Of a stretch of 64,000 nucleotides of DNA, positions 16,063 to 25,966 are shown piece by piece. The position numbers and the translations under genes are program-made. Position 1 is the first letter of the stretch, and each line of letters begins with the position of its first letter. A model generated the notes under the pieces. It did no database searches. It saw nothing but the letters and a program-made list of their open reading frames with translations, and was not told the origin of the DNA. Origin of the DNA: Methanoregulaceae archaeon (GTDB taxonomy: Archaea > Halobacteriota > Methanomicrobia > Methanomicrobiales > Methanospirillaceae). Location of the stretch: contig JACTUB010000016.1 in assembly GCA_015660885.1 (NCBI GenBank), forward strand, positions 51,139 through 115,138, in the 5' to 3' direction.

Positions 16063-18414
16063 TTGAGAAGGGATGGTGTCAATCTTAAGATCAAAGAATT
16101 AAAATCCGATATTGCACACTTCCGGGATCTGAGCATTACCATTGGTGCAATCGCCAGAGAAACCTGGGTTGAACCCATGGGGCCGACCCCTTTTCCCTCC
16201 CTCACTACATTACGCAGCTGGGACCGGAAACTCCTTGAGCGGTATAAACCGTTTTATCTTCCTTTCTGTGACCTCTGTTGCTTGTGCACCTATGGGAAAT
16301 GTGATCTTACCGGCAATAAACGGGGAGCCTGTGGTATCGGGATGGCGGCACAGCAGTCGCGAACTGTGCTGCTTGCAGCAAGCATCGGAGCTTCAACACA
16401 TACTGCCCATGCCCGCGAGCTCGTCACACACCTGATCGGGAAGTACGGCAGGGACCTTCCCCTCAATGTCGGCGGGTTGAATGTTGAAGTCGAAGCCCCC
16501 CACATGCGACTTGTATGCGGTATGAAACCCGAAAAGTTAAGCGACCTTGAGGAAGCGCTCGATTACTGCGAAAAGCAGGTTACCCAGCTCCTTGCAGTCA
16601 CCCATACCGGTCAGGAAGGAAATAATCTGGATTTTGAGTCCAAGGTGTTCCATGCGGGTATGATCGATCATGTAGGAATGGAGATTGCCGATCTCGCCCA
16701 GATTTCCGCTTTCGATTTTCCAAAGGCTGACCCGGAATCGAGCCTTATCGATCTTGGGCTTGGTTCGGTAAATATCAATAAACCGGTTATCTTGGTCATC
16801 GGTCACAATGTTCCCCCGGCTGCTGAGATCATCGATTATCTCAGGGAACAGGATCTGACGACAGAAGCCGAAGTGACCGGTATCTGCTGCACCGCCATGG
16901 ACATGACCCGATATTCCGCAAAAGCAAAGATTGTTGGACCTATATCATGGCAACTGCGTTACATCCGCAGCGGAGTTCCCGATGTAATCGTAATCGATGA
17001 GCAATGTATCCGTGCCGATACCCTGCAGGAAGCCATGCAGATCAAAGCCCCCGTTATTGCTACCAGCGAGAAGAACTGCTGCGGGCTGCCTGATCGTACG
17101 CTTGATGATCCGGATGATATTGTTGCTGACCTTGTAAGCGGGAAAAGTTCCGGTGCGCTGATCTTTGATCCCGTCAAAGTGGGTGAAGTAACTGTCAGGA
17201 CTGCCATAGCGATTGCACCGAAACGCAAAAAACACAAAGTCCTTCCGTCTGTCGATGAACTGATCAGGATTGCAAAAAAATGTACACTCTGTACTCTCTG
17301 CCGGCGTGCATGCCCCAATGATCTTCCGGTCTCATATGCTGTTAAGGCTGCAGCACAGGGGAATCTCAACGGGCTTGATGAACTCTATGATGACTGTGTC
17401 GGATGCGGGCGGTGCGAGTCTGCGTGCCCCCAGAAAATTCCAGTACATAGCCTCATCGTTACCGCGGCAGAAAAAAAGACTGCGGAGGAAACATTCTGCA
17501 TCAGGTCCGGGAGGGGTGCAATCCAGGATATCGAGATTCGCAAGGTGGGCGGACCGATTGTTCTTGGGGAAATTCCGGGAATTGTTGCATTTGTCGGGTG
17601 CGCAAATTACCCGAAAGGATCCCGGGAAGTCGCCGAGCTGTGCATGGAATTTGCAAAACGACGGTATATTGTCTGCACATCCGGTTGTGCCGCGATGTCT
17701 GCCGGGATGTACCGGAACGATGAAGGAAAAACTGCGTATGAGATGTATTCGGGGTCTTTTGAAGCAGGTGGAATTGTGAATGTGGGATCCTGTGTCTCAA
17801 ATGCACATATTTCAGGCGCCGCCATCAAGATTGCAAGCATATTTGCCAAAAAACCCCTGCGAGGCAATTATGAAGAGATTGCCGATTATGTGTATAACCG
17901 TGTCGGGGCGGTCGGCGTTGCATGGGGTGCCATGTCACAGAAAGCGGCATCCATTGCTGCAGGATTCTGGCGGCTGGGCATACCTGTTGTTGTTGGGCCA
18001 CACGGCACCAAGTACCGTCGCATGCTTCTGGGTAGGTCCGATAAAGAACAAGACTGGTATGTGTATGATACCAGGACTGGTAAAAAAGTGTATGGTGGAC
18101 CTGTACCGGAACATCTTTTCTTTGCAGCAGAGACAAAAGAAGAAGCGATGGTGATGATCGCCAAACTGACTATGCGCCCGAATGATACAAGCAAGGGAAG
18201 AGCAATCAAACTCACCAATTATATTGATCTGCACAGAAGACTGATCGGGGGTATGCCTCCTGATATGCACCTTCTGGTCAGGAAAATGGCTGACATACCA
18301 CTGACGATGAAAGAAGATATTGAAAAGATCTTACAGCACATGAAGTGGACAGAGCACGAGATACCAGACCCGACACTCCTGTCCCGTATGATCCACACGC
18401 CAAAGGAGGCTTGA
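16063..18414 (+). CDS. cdhA: CODH/ACS complex alpha subunit CdhA (CO dehydrogenase)
   Basis: CdhA is the Ni-Fe-S CO dehydrogenase of the five-subunit acetyl-CoA decarbonylase/synthase. The N-terminal third has the cluster-binding FCDLCCLCTYGKC with ACGIG after it. C-cluster region cysteines and histidine are visible in VIGHNVPPAAE, GICCTAMD, EKNCCGLPD, FVGCANYP, TSGCAAMS and NVGSCVSN. Two ferredoxin-type motifs, CTLCTLCRRACP and CVGCGRCESACP (about residues 407-460), are the extra clusters typical of the archaeal alpha subunit. I chose the TTG at 16063, since it follows GGTGGG at a good distance; an ATG at 16030 is in frame and would add 11 residues. Size, about 783 residues, is near that of other archaeal CdhA. 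It is followed by cdhB after 2 bases. Confidence 0.95.
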   Translation: MRRDGVNLKIKELKSDIAHFRDLSITIGAIARETWVEPMGPTPFPSLTTLRSWDRKLLERYKPFYLPFCDLCCLCTYGKCDLTGNKRGACGIGMAAQQSRTVLLAASIGASTHTAHARELVTHLIGKYGRDLPLNVGGLNVEVEAPHMRLVCGMKPEKLSDLEEALDYCEKQVTQLLAVTHTGQEGNNLDFESKVFHAGMIDHVGMEIADLAQISAFDFPKADPESSLIDLGLGSVNINKPVILVIGHNVPPAAEIIDYLREQDLTTEAEVTGICCTAMDMTRYSAKAKIVGPISWQLRYIRSGVPDVIVIDEQCIRADTLQEAMQIKAPVIATSEKNCCGLPDRTLDDPDDIVADLVSGKSSGALIFDPVKVGEVTVRTAIAIAPKRKKHKVLPSVDELIRIAKKCTLCTLCRRACPNDLPVSYAVKAAAQGNLNGLDELYDDCVGCGRCESACPQKIPVHSLIVTAAEKKTAEETFCIRSGRGAIQDIEIRKVGGPIVLGEIPGIVAFVGCANYPKGSREVAELCMEFAKRRYIVCTSGCAAMSAGMYRNDEGKTAYEMYSGSFEAGGIVNVGSCVSNAHISGAAIKIASIFAKKPLRGNYEEIADYVYNRVGAVGVAWGAMSQKAASIAAGFWRLGIPVVVGPHGTKYRRMLLGRSDKEQDWYVYDTRTGKKVYGGPVPEHLFFAAETKEEAMVMIAKLTMRPNDTSKGRAIKLTNYIDLHRRLIGGMPPDMHLLVRKMADIPLTMKEDIEKILQHMKWTEHEIPDPTLLSRMIHTPKEA

Positions 18415-18416
18415 CC

Positions 18417-18956
18417 ATGCCACTGGCTGAATCCTGGCAGACTGCTGAGATACCCGGACCAAAAAAGGCATCCCTCATTATCAAGCCGGATATTGCAGAT
18501 GCTATCATACGACGGGCAAAACGTCCGATTATGGTTGTCGGTTATGGTGCGGTTGAGTATGAAGTAGAGGGGATAAAACTGATTGAATGCCTGATTGAGC
18601 TTGCAAAAAAAGGAAAAATTCCCGTGGTCGTAACCGCCAGTACAGCACGGGAATTCCGGAACCGCGGTTTTTCACCCGCTGCCCTGATGCCTGCGGTGGA
18701 TATTGGCAACAGACTCACGGATTCCACGTGGAAGGGACTTGACGGAAAAGATACCTATGACCTCGCAATCTTTGTGGGTCTGCCGTATTACATGGAATGG
18801 ACAATCCTTTCAGGTCTCAAGCATTTCGCATCGGCTCTCAAAACGATGACTCTGGATTGTGTCTACCAGCCAAACGCCAGTTGGTCGTTTCCGAATAGTA
18901 CCATAAAAGACTGGGCGGCAAACCTCAGGGATATTGTCGAAAATCTCGGGGATTAA
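18417..18956 (+). CDS. cdhB: CODH/ACS complex epsilon subunit CdhB
   Basis: The epsilon subunit is a small protein that packs on CdhA to form the alpha2-epsilon2 CO dehydrogenase; it has a DHS-like Rossmann fold and may help electron transfer to FAD or ferredoxin. The product is 179 residues, close to the usual 170. It begins ATG 18417, two bases after the cdhA stop and after an AAGGAGG Shine-Dalgarno inside the end of cdhA. Visible features are the strand PIMVVGYGAVEYEV (about residues 39-52), the strand IPVVVTAST near 70, and YDLAIFVGLPYYMEW near 118. It contains few cysteines, as expected since it has no cluster. Confidence 0.92.
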   Translation: MPLAESWQTAEIPGPKKASLIIKPDIADAIIRRAKRPIMVVGYGAVEYEVEGIKLIECLIELAKKGKIPVVVTASTAREFRNRGFSPAALMPAVDIGNRLTDSTWKGLDGKDTYDLAIFVGLPYYMEWTILSGLKHFASALKTMTLDCVYQPNASWSFPNSTIKDWAANLRDIVENLGD

Positions 18957-18968
18957 TCGGGATACACC

Positions 18969-20348
18969 ATGTTTGAGAACATTCCGGTTGAAGTCGGGCT
19001 TATTCATGAAGGGGAACGCATCCGGAAAAACGATATGCACGTCGAGCTTGGTGGTCCGTCCATCAGAGAAAAATTTGAGATTGTCCGGGTCCGAAAAGAT
19101 GATGATATCACCGACGGTTCAATAGATATTATCGGACCTGATATCAACGATTTGAATGAGGGAAAAAGTTACCCTGTTGGTATTATCGTTGAAATTTCCG
19201 GTCCTAAACTAGAAAAAGATCTGGAGGGAGTTATTGAACGCCGGATACATGAGTACTCCAACTATATTGAAGGATTCATGCATTTGAACCAGCGCTATGA
19301 TATCTGGATCAGGCTTTCAAAAAAGTCATTTAAAAAAGGGCTTAATTCATTCACCCAGATCGGGAAGGTAATGCAGGAACTATTCAAAAATGAACTCCCG
19401 TTTATTGAAAAAATCCAGATCACATTTATTACAGATCCAGAAAAGATTCATCCATTTTACACTGAAGCCTTTGCAATCTACGATGAACGGGATGCCCGGG
19501 CACGTGGGCTTTCCGATGAGGATGTGGATACGTTTTATGGTTGCGCTCTCTGCCAGTCTTTTGCTCCTACCCATGTATGTGTTATCACTCCGCAGCGATA
19601 CGCGAATTGCGGCGCTATCAGCTGGTTTGACGGGCGGGCGGCGGCAGGCATCGACCCGAAAGGTCCGATATATGCCATCAAGAAAGGTGAATGTCTTGAT
19701 TCAGAAAAGGGGGAATACTCCGGTGTAAACGAGAGCGCAAAAATACGATCGATGGGTGAAGTGAGCCGCGTGCAGCTCTATTCTGGGTTTGGATATCCGC
19801 ACACGTCCTGTGGTTGTTTTGAAGGTATAGCGTTTTACATTCCTGAAGTGGAAGGATTTGGGATCGTTTTACGCGGCTTCCGTGATAAAACGGTAAACGG
19901 GCTTGGATTTTCGACTATGGCCGATTCTACAGCAGGAGGGAGGCAGGTTGAGGGGTTTCATGGTATATCAATCGAGTACATGCGGTCAAGGAAGTTTATG
20001 CATGCGGACGGAGGATACGACCGTGTGGTCTGGATGCCACTTGAGATAAAAGAGAAGATTAAATCTTTCATACCTGAAGGTGTTTATGAAAAGATCGCAA
20101 CAGAAAAAGATGTCAGTAACATTCCCGAATTAAAGGAGTTCCTTGTTGCCCATCAGCACCCGGTTACCCGTTTGTGGGAATCTGTGGAACCATCTGGTAA
20201 GACACACGCCCATCAGATGTCTGTTTTTTCCTGTGAGGATATTCCAATTACTGCAGGAGGATTCCGTATCATACTGAAAAATGCGCGGATCACGGCAGAA
20301 AAAATAATCATCCAGCCGGTTAAACCACAGCAGCCCCCGGGGGGGTGA
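18969..20348 (+). CDS. cdhC: CODH/ACS complex beta subunit CdhC (acetyl-CoA synthase)
   Basis: CdhC holds the A-cluster, where CO, a methyl group and CoA are joined or split. The 459-residue protein has the A-cluster cysteines Cys192 and Cys195 (YGCALCQSF) and Cys281 and Cys283 (TSCGCFE), with the same spacing as in characterised archaeal CdhC; Cys214 (ANCGAISW) is another nearby cysteine of the conserved region. As usual for archaea, the N-terminal CODH-binding domain of the bacterial enzyme is missing. The C-terminus runs into a Pro-rich tail (KPQQPPGG). The gene is 12 bases after cdhB and 7 bases before cdhD. Confidence 0.96.
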   Translation: MFENIPVEVGLIHEGERIRKNDMHVELGGPSIREKFEIVRVRKDDDITDGSIDIIGPDINDLNEGKSYPVGIIVEISGPKLEKDLEGVIERRIHEYSNYIEGFMHLNQRYDIWIRLSKKSFKKGLNSFTQIGKVMQELFKNELPFIEKIQITFITDPEKIHPFYTEAFAIYDERDARARGLSDEDVDTFYGCALCQSFAPTHVCVITPQRYANCGAISWFDGRAAAGIDPKGPIYAIKKGECLDSEKGEYSGVNESAKIRSMGEVSRVQLYSGFGYPHTSCGCFEGIAFYIPEVEGFGIVLRGFRDKTVNGLGFSTMADSTAGGRQVEGFHGISIEYMRSRKFMHADGGYDRVVWMPLEIKEKIKSFIPEGVYEKIATEKDVSNIPELKEFLVAHQHPVTRLWESVEPSGKTHAHQMSVFSCEDIPITAGGFRIILKNARITAEKIIIQPVKPQQPPGG

Positions 20349-20355
20349 GTCCATT

Positions 20356-21591
20356 GTGACGCAAAAAGATCCCAAAAATCAGCTGAAAGATGAGCAGATT
20401 CTTTCCCTAGCACCACAGCTCTTGGAACTATTACAAGGAGTACAACAGGTTGAACTGGAAAACTTTGCCATGGACATAGGTGAACTTGAACTTTTCATTC
20501 CCACGGGACATTTTACAGCCGTCAGGGATGCCGTCACAAACTTACAAACACCGAAACGACCCGTTGAACTCATTCCGGACCATTTTATTCCGCATATTAT
20601 GCAATATCCCGGCAAAATAAGGGAGGTAACCCTCGGGGCAACAAAAAGCAGCGGGGGCAGCAGAGGCAGAACACTCACTATAGGCGGTTCAACAGCACCG
20701 GCGTATGCTGACTTTTTACACCCCGCTGGTCATCCACCAGTAATCGCTCTCGATGTCTTTGATATGCCAGTCAGCCTGCCAAAAGTTCTCAAAGAGCATG
20801 TGAAGGACGTTATCGCAGATCCGGCCGAATGGGCGAGGATGAATGTAAAAAAATTCGGGGCTGATATTGTCACCATTCATCTTATGAGCACCGACCCTCT
20901 GATACATAATACATCACCTGCTCAGGCAGCAAAAACTGTCGAAGAGATACTTCAGGCGGTCGATGTCCCTCTTATTATTGGTGGTTGTGGGGACCCGAAA
21001 AAAGATGCAGACGTCTTTTGTGAAGTCGCCAAAATGGCGGAGGGTGAGCGGCTTCTTCTCAACTCCGTCACCCTCGATATGGCTGAGGCAAAAACTCTTG
21101 AATCTGTCGCTATAGCTGCACGGGATCACGGGCATCTGGTACTAGCTTTCACCGGACTTGAACTGAATAATGCAAAAGAACTGAACCGCCGTCTCTATGA
21201 TTACATACCCCCGGAACGGATTGTAATGGATCTCACTACGGTTGCACTTGGATATGGGCTTGAGTATTCATTCTCCATCCACGAACGGGCGCGCTACGCA
21301 GCCCTCATGGGCGATGGTGAACTTGCGCATCCGGTAATATCGGCGTCAACGAATGCGTGGGCAGCACGTGAGGCCTGGATGCAGATGGCACCGGAGTATG
21401 GGCCGCGTGAACTCCGGGGTCCGATCTGGGAGACGCTCAATGCAATTACTCTGCTCCTCTCTGGTATTGACCTTTTTATGATGATGCATCCTGCTGCAGT
21501 ACTTACTGTCCGGGATGTCATTCACCGGTTAGGGGAAAGCGGGCAGGTACCCTCAATCCGGATACGGGACTGGGTGAATGTGCGGGTATGA
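20356..21591 (+). CDS. cdhD: CODH/ACS complex delta subunit CdhD (corrinoid protein small subunit)
   Basis: CdhD is the smaller subunit of the corrinoid iron-sulfur protein that carries the methyl group between tetrahydromethanopterin and the A-cluster. The 411-residue protein has an N-terminal extension (about 1-90) followed by a TIM barrel with typical strands (DIVTIHLMSTDP, PLIIGGCGDP) and the conserved NAWAAREAW segment near the end. The start codon is a GTG at 20356, seven bases after cdhC; the end overlaps the start of cdhE by four bases (ATGA). It belongs to the family also seen as AcsD in acetogens. Confidence 0.94.
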   Translation: MTQKDPKNQLKDEQILSLAPQLLELLQGVQQVELENFAMDIGELELFIPTGHFTAVRDAVTNLQTPKRPVELIPDHFIPHIMQYPGKIREVTLGATKSSGGSRGRTLTIGGSTAPAYADFLHPAGHPPVIALDVFDMPVSLPKVLKEHVKDVIADPAEWARMNVKKFGADIVTIHLMSTDPLIHNTSPAQAAKTVEEILQAVDVPLIIGGCGDPKKDADVFCEVAKMAEGERLLLNSVTLDMAEAKTLESVAIAARDHGHLVLAFTGLELNNAKELNRRLYDYIPPERIVMDLTTVALGYGLEYSFSIHERARYAALMGDGELAHPVISASTNAWAAREAWMQMAPEYGPRELRGPIWETLNAITLLLSGIDLFMMMHPAAVLTVRDVIHRLGESGQVPSIRIRDWVNVRV

Positions 21592-23036
21592 ACGAACTAG
21601 GCAGCCAGCAGGAAAATAAGCGAAAGAAAAACATTAGAGAGATTAGCCCGATTGATGTCTACAAACTTCTCCCAAAGACCAATTGTTGTGCCTGCCGGGA
21701 ATCAAACTGTATGGCATTTGCCACGCGGGTGGTGAATGGTGAACTGACGATTGTCGATTGTCCGCCCCTCCTGACCGACGAGTACCGTGATATGCTGGGG
21801 GAGCTTACTGCTCTCCTTACACCACCGGTGCGGGTCGTCACTTTTGGTGAGGGGGAATACAGTATTGCTATAGGCGGGAAATATGTTCTGCATCGCCATG
21901 AGTTTACGTATCATAATCCTTCGCCCATCGCCATCGATGTACATGATCTCATGCCGGAAGATGAATTGCTGGAGCGGGTCAGGCAGATTGAACGATTCTC
22001 CTATAACTATATCGGGAGAGCGCTTGCTCCAGATGCAATCGCTATCCGGTCCACGTCACATGATCCGGCCGTATTCAGGCAGACGGTGAAAAAGATTGCC
22101 GGAATTAGTAAATACCCTCTTATTCTCTGTTCTTTTGATCCGGCAGTAATGGAAGCCGGACTATCTGAAATCCCTTCACGTCACCCGCTTATGTATGCAG
22201 CAACAAGCGAGAACTGGAGATCCATGGCTGACCTCTCCCTGAAATATAACGCCCCCCTTACTGTCTTTGCTCCAGATGATCTTTCATTATTGCGCACCCT
22301 GACAAAAACCCTCATTGAATCCGGTGTCTTGGATCTCGTACTGGATCCCGGCACCTTTACCGAGAACAAGCTATCATCCACTATCAGCAACTTCTCCCTT
22401 ATTCGGACAGAAGCATGCAGGTATAATGATAAACTCTTTGGTTTTCCGCTTCTTGGTGTTCCTTTCGCAGTCTGGGCGGGAGAGGAGATCTCAGAAGATG
22501 TCTTGAAATGGAGGGAAGCAATCACCGCCTCGATGCTCCTTTCACGGTATGCTGATCTCCTTATCATGCACAGCATCGACGGCTGGGTGCTGCTTCCCCA
22601 GTTGATCTGGCGTTTCAATCTCTATACCGATCCGAGAAAACCTGTCTCGGTCGATGGCGGTGTGAAGATCCTTGGGAACCCGGACCGGGCTTCCCCGGTT
22701 CTTGTGACCACCAATTACGCATTGACGTATTTCACTGTTGAATCTGATATCAAGGCTGCAAATCTCAACTGCTATCTTGTGATTATCGATACTGGAGGCC
22801 TCAGTGTTGAGAGCGCAGTCGCCGGAAGGATTCTCACGGCGGAATCAATTGCAACGGCTCTCACAGAATACAAGGTAAAAAGCTTTGTCGATCACACCAC
22901 ACTGATAATTCCGGGGCTTGCTGCCCGGATCAGCGGTGAAACCGAAGAGGCAACCGGCTGGCACATTCTCGTCGGTCCCAAGGACTCATCCGGAATATCC
23001 AAATATCTCCATGATCGCTGGCCACCGGAAGCATGA
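21588..23036 (+). CDS. cdhE: CODH/ACS complex gamma subunit CdhE (corrinoid iron-sulfur protein large subunit)
   Basis: CdhE is the large subunit of the corrinoid iron-sulfur protein and the partner of CdhD. The N-terminus binds a low-potential [4Fe-4S] cluster: Cys33, Cys36, Cys41 and Cys58 show the family spacing (TNCCACRESNC, then VDCPPLL). A TIM barrel follows, and the C-terminal part (about 330-482) is the B12-binding domain, where the corrinoid is held base-off. The 482-residue length is normal. ATG overlaps the cdhD stop. The cobalt(I) state is oxygen-sensitive and needs reductive reactivation, which fits the RACo-type gene 95 bases downstream. Confidence 0.95.
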   Translation: MNELGSQQENKRKKNIREISPIDVYKLLPKTNCCACRESNCMAFATRVVNGELTIVDCPPLLTDEYRDMLGELTALLTPPVRVVTFGEGEYSIAIGGKYVLHRHEFTYHNPSPIAIDVHDLMPEDELLERVRQIERFSYNYIGRALAPDAIAIRSTSHDPAVFRQTVKKIAGISKYPLILCSFDPAVMEAGLSEIPSRHPLMYAATSENWRSMADLSLKYNAPLTVFAPDDLSLLRTLTKTLIESGVLDLVLDPGTFTENKLSSTISNFSLIRTEACRYNDKLFGFPLLGVPFAVWAGEEISEDVLKWREAITASMLLSRYADLLIMHSIDGWVLLPQLIWRFNLYTDPRKPVSVDGGVKILGNPDRASPVLVTTNYALTYFTVESDIKAANLNCYLVIIDTGGLSVESAVAGRILTAESIATALTEYKVKSFVDHTTLIIPGLAARISGETEEATGWHILVGPKDSSGISKYLHDRWPPEA

Positions 23037-23130
23037 AATGGAAGATCTTGTATTGTATCCTGTTATCCATGGAACAGCACTTCTGCTGCGCATTTCATCG
23101 CGTTTAGTGAACATTATGGTGGAATAGTAC

Positions 23131-24957
23131 ATGCATGAGACAGTCCGAGTTGTATTCCACCCTCTAAATAATGTTGTTACTCTTGCAAAAGGGTCTACTG
23201 TTCTTGACGCAATCCGCTTGGCTGATATCCAGTTTGTGAGCATCTGTGGCGGGAAAGGGGAATGCAGAAAATGCAAAGTGATCTTTGTTCGTGGTTCGTG
23301 CACCTATTCCTCTTCGGAAAGTACAAAAGGGCTCCTCCCCGATGAAATTGCCAGCAAATACTGTTTTGCCTGTACCACACGGCTCATCGGGGATTGTGAA
23401 TTCATGATTCCTGTTGAGAGCAGGATCGAAGCCCCGCAGATCCTCAATTCCGCACATTGTCACGAAGTTCCCCTGTTACCCTCTGTAGAGAAGTTCAGAG
23501 TAGAAAGCGGTGGTACAGAACAGCCTTTGGGGCTTCGCTCAATCCGGCTTTCAGGATACAGCGGTGAACGCCCTCATCTGTCAAAACAGCAGTACAAACA
23601 GCTGGTCAGTAATCCCGGCCCTGTCACCGTAACAATTGGCCGGTCGTTGGGATATCCTGAAGTGATCGACATTGAAGATGGTGATATGACCGGTAAGAAT
23701 TACGCGATTGCCATTGATCTCGGGACAACCACAGTTGTCGGAATACTGGTCAATCTTTCCAATGGGAACGTCTGTGCATCTGCTTCTGCGCTGAACCGCC
23801 AGATTACCTTTGGTGAAGAACTCATTACGCGAATATCAGCAGCAAAGGATGAGGGGGGGAAAGAGAGATTGCAGAAGGCAGCAACTGACAGCATTAACGC
23901 GGTTATTGATCGCATGACAGCAGAAACTCAGGTCAGTATAAACGCACTACACGATGTCTGTATCGCCGGTAACACAGTCATGATCTACCTCCTTACCGGA
24001 CGCGATCCTTCTGTTCTCGAATTGGCGAATACCGCAATTCCCCATGAGCCTGTAATTGTCAGGGCCCGGGAGCTCAGGTTAGGGGCAAACCCTGACGCAT
24101 GCGTATACTGCTTACCTAACGTGAGCCGTTTTGTCGGGGGTGACGTAGTCGGGGATATCATCGCGTCTGGTATGCACCTTTCCAGCGATCTTTCACTTCT
24201 TATCGATCTCGGCACAAATGGTGAGCTGGTCTTTGGGAATGCAGACTGGCTTGCGTCTGCTTCATGTGCATCCGGTCCGGCATTTGAAGGTGCAGGGATC
24301 ACTTCCGGCATACGAGCCATGCGGGGTGCTATTGATCATGTGTCCATTGATCCGGATACTGCACAGGTTTCCTGGACTACCATAGGGGATGAAAAACCCA
24401 AGGGAATCTGTGGTTCCGGGATTATTGATGCAGCTGCAGAAATGGTCAGATCGGGTATTCTTGATTTCACCGGGAAACTTATAGAGGGACAACCCGGAGT
24501 GCGGAAGGGATCTGACGGTCCTGAATTTGTCCTTGTCCGGAAAGAAAATACGGCGCACGGGCGTGATATTATGATCACCCGACAGGATATGGCATACCTG
24601 ATGGATTCTAAGGCTGCGGTATGTGGGGCAATCGGAGTACTGATGAAAAAATACCGGATTTCTGTTGCTGATGTCCGACATGTATTTCTAGCAGGGGCAT
24701 TTGGTGCTTATACAGATATGCACAATGTTGTATCATTTGGTATTATCCCAAGGTTTTTTAATGCAGCATTTCACCCTGTCGGCAACGGGGCACTCTCCGG
24801 TGCCTGTGCTGCACTCCTGTCGCGAACAAGGAGGCATGAGGCAGAATCTGTAGCCAGGAAAATGGCATATATCGATCTGCTCACAGATTCTGATTTTATT
24901 GAAGAATATTCAGCAGCAATCTATATCCCGGGTAAAAAAGAATACTTTCATGGTTAA
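23131..24957 (+). CDS. RACo-type reductive activator of corrinoid protein (2Fe-2S ferredoxin plus ASKHA domain)
   Basis: This 608-residue protein belongs to the COG3894 family, whose acetogen member (RACo) uses ATP and a [2Fe-2S] cluster to reduce the inactive Co(II) corrinoid protein. The N-terminal ferredoxin domain has Cys39, Cys45 and Cys48 (ICGGKGECRKCK) and a further CFAC at 78-81. A linker follows, then the middle and C-terminal ASKHA ATPase domain starts at AIAIDLGTTTVVG (about residue 192), with a second phosphate loop at LLIDLGTNGELVFG and the family's FLAGAFGAY near residue 520. Its place after cdhE strongly suggests that CdhDE is the substrate. In methylotrophic methanogens this job is done by RamA, a different protein. 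Confidence 0.9.
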   Translation: MHETVRVVFHPLNNVVTLAKGSTVLDAIRLADIQFVSICGGKGECRKCKVIFVRGSCTYSSSESTKGLLPDEIASKYCFACTTRLIGDCEFMIPVESRIEAPQILNSAHCHEVPLLPSVEKFRVESGGTEQPLGLRSIRLSGYSGERPHLSKQQYKQLVSNPGPVTVTIGRSLGYPEVIDIEDGDMTGKNYAIAIDLGTTTVVGILVNLSNGNVCASASALNRQITFGEELITRISAAKDEGGKERLQKAATDSINAVIDRMTAETQVSINALHDVCIAGNTVMIYLLTGRDPSVLELANTAIPHEPVIVRARELRLGANPDACVYCLPNVSRFVGGDVVGDIIASGMHLSSDLSLLIDLGTNGELVFGNADWLASASCASGPAFEGAGITSGIRAMRGAIDHVSIDPDTAQVSWTTIGDEKPKGICGSGIIDAAAEMVRSGILDFTGKLIEGQPGVRKGSDGPEFVLVRKENTAHGRDIMITRQDMAYLMDSKAAVCGAIGVLMKKYRISVADVRHVFLAGAFGAYTDMHNVVSFGIIPRFFNAAFHPVGNGALSGACAALLSRTRRHEAESVARKMAYIDLLTDSDFIEEYSAAIYIPGKKEYFHG

Positions 24958-25150
24958 ATCCCCAAAGAGTTATGTCAGGTTCCCGAAACTCTTCAATCGG
25001 GTTGTTCTGGCGAGTATTTCTGGTTTTGTTAATATTTTCCGAATAAGCCATAAAAAAAATTTTTAATGAACTCCTGTGCGGGAATGCTACATAATGTAGG
25101 AAGAAAAACGATCTATACTGATAAAGAAATATTGATGAGAGGATCGCTCG

Positions 25151-25798
25151 ATGATACCGGGTTTGGGAGCATGGGAAGAAGAATATACCCGCAGAGGAAT
25201 ACTCTGGAGTGGGGTAATCCATAAGCTGCCGGCAATACCTTCCGGCTCACGTGTTCTCGAACTCGGGTGCGGTAATGGAAAAACGGTCAAGGAGTTGATC
25301 CAGCGGGGATGGGATGTGACCGCAATTGATTTCTCTTCAACGGCAGGTGCATTATGCAGGAAGGTATTTCCCGATCCATTTCACGGCCAGACAATGGTTG
25401 CTGATGCCCGCTGGTCCCCGTTTAAGAACGCCACGTTTGATGCGGTTTTCGCAATTCATACGATCGCTCATATGCACGCACCTGATCGGAAATGGATCCG
25501 GGGTGAAGTGATCCGGGTACTCAAACCCGGCGGGATGCTGTTTTTTTGCGAATTCTCGATCTATGACTTCAGGTTTGGAAAGGGACATGAAACAGAAGAA
25601 GCGACATTCCGGCGGGGTACCAATATTATCACCCATTACTTCTCTGAGCAGGAAGTGATTGACCTTTTTTCTGAGCTGACTTCTGTTTCCATCAGTACAC
25701 ACCAGTGGCCGATGCGGGTCAGGGGATGTAACCTTGTACGATCTGAGATAACAGCGGTGTTCGCCAAAGGATTAAGTCCTCGCATGGTTGAGATTTAG
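25151..25798 (+). CDS. SAM-dependent class I methyltransferase
   Basis: A 215-residue protein with Rossmann-type methyltransferase motifs: motif I VLELGCGNGKT at about residues 35-45, the acidic residue of motif II in VTAIDFS, motif III near VADARWSPF, and motif IV FDAVFAIHTIAHM, followed by VLKPGGMLFF. It resembles the UbiE/MenG-like Methyltransf_11 group, whose substrates are very varied, so no substrate can be named. It stands alone between the RACo-type gene and a DedA gene. The start ATG follows GAGAGGATCG, an acceptable ribosome-binding site. Confidence 0.85.
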   Translation: MIPGLGAWEEEYTRRGILWSGVIHKLPAIPSGSRVLELGCGNGKTVKELIQRGWDVTAIDFSSTAGALCRKVFPDPFHGQTMVADARWSPFKNATFDAVFAIHTIAHMHAPDRKWIRGEVIRVLKPGGMLFFCEFSIYDFRFGKGHETEEATFRRGTNIITHYFSEQEVIDLFSELTSVSISTHQWPMRVRGCNLVRSEITAVFAKGLSPRMVEI

Positions 25799-25966
25799 CT
25801 GTGCTCCGGATTTGGTAAAATGTCTTCTGGCTTCTCAATATCTCCGGTAGCGCATTTCTGACTTTTGTCCATTGAAGATCATCCAAGGGGTACCAATGGC
25901 TATCTTGGCAAAAAAATGCTGGTTCAACACTCTAATATAGAGACCGAACGCATAATTTTACCATCC

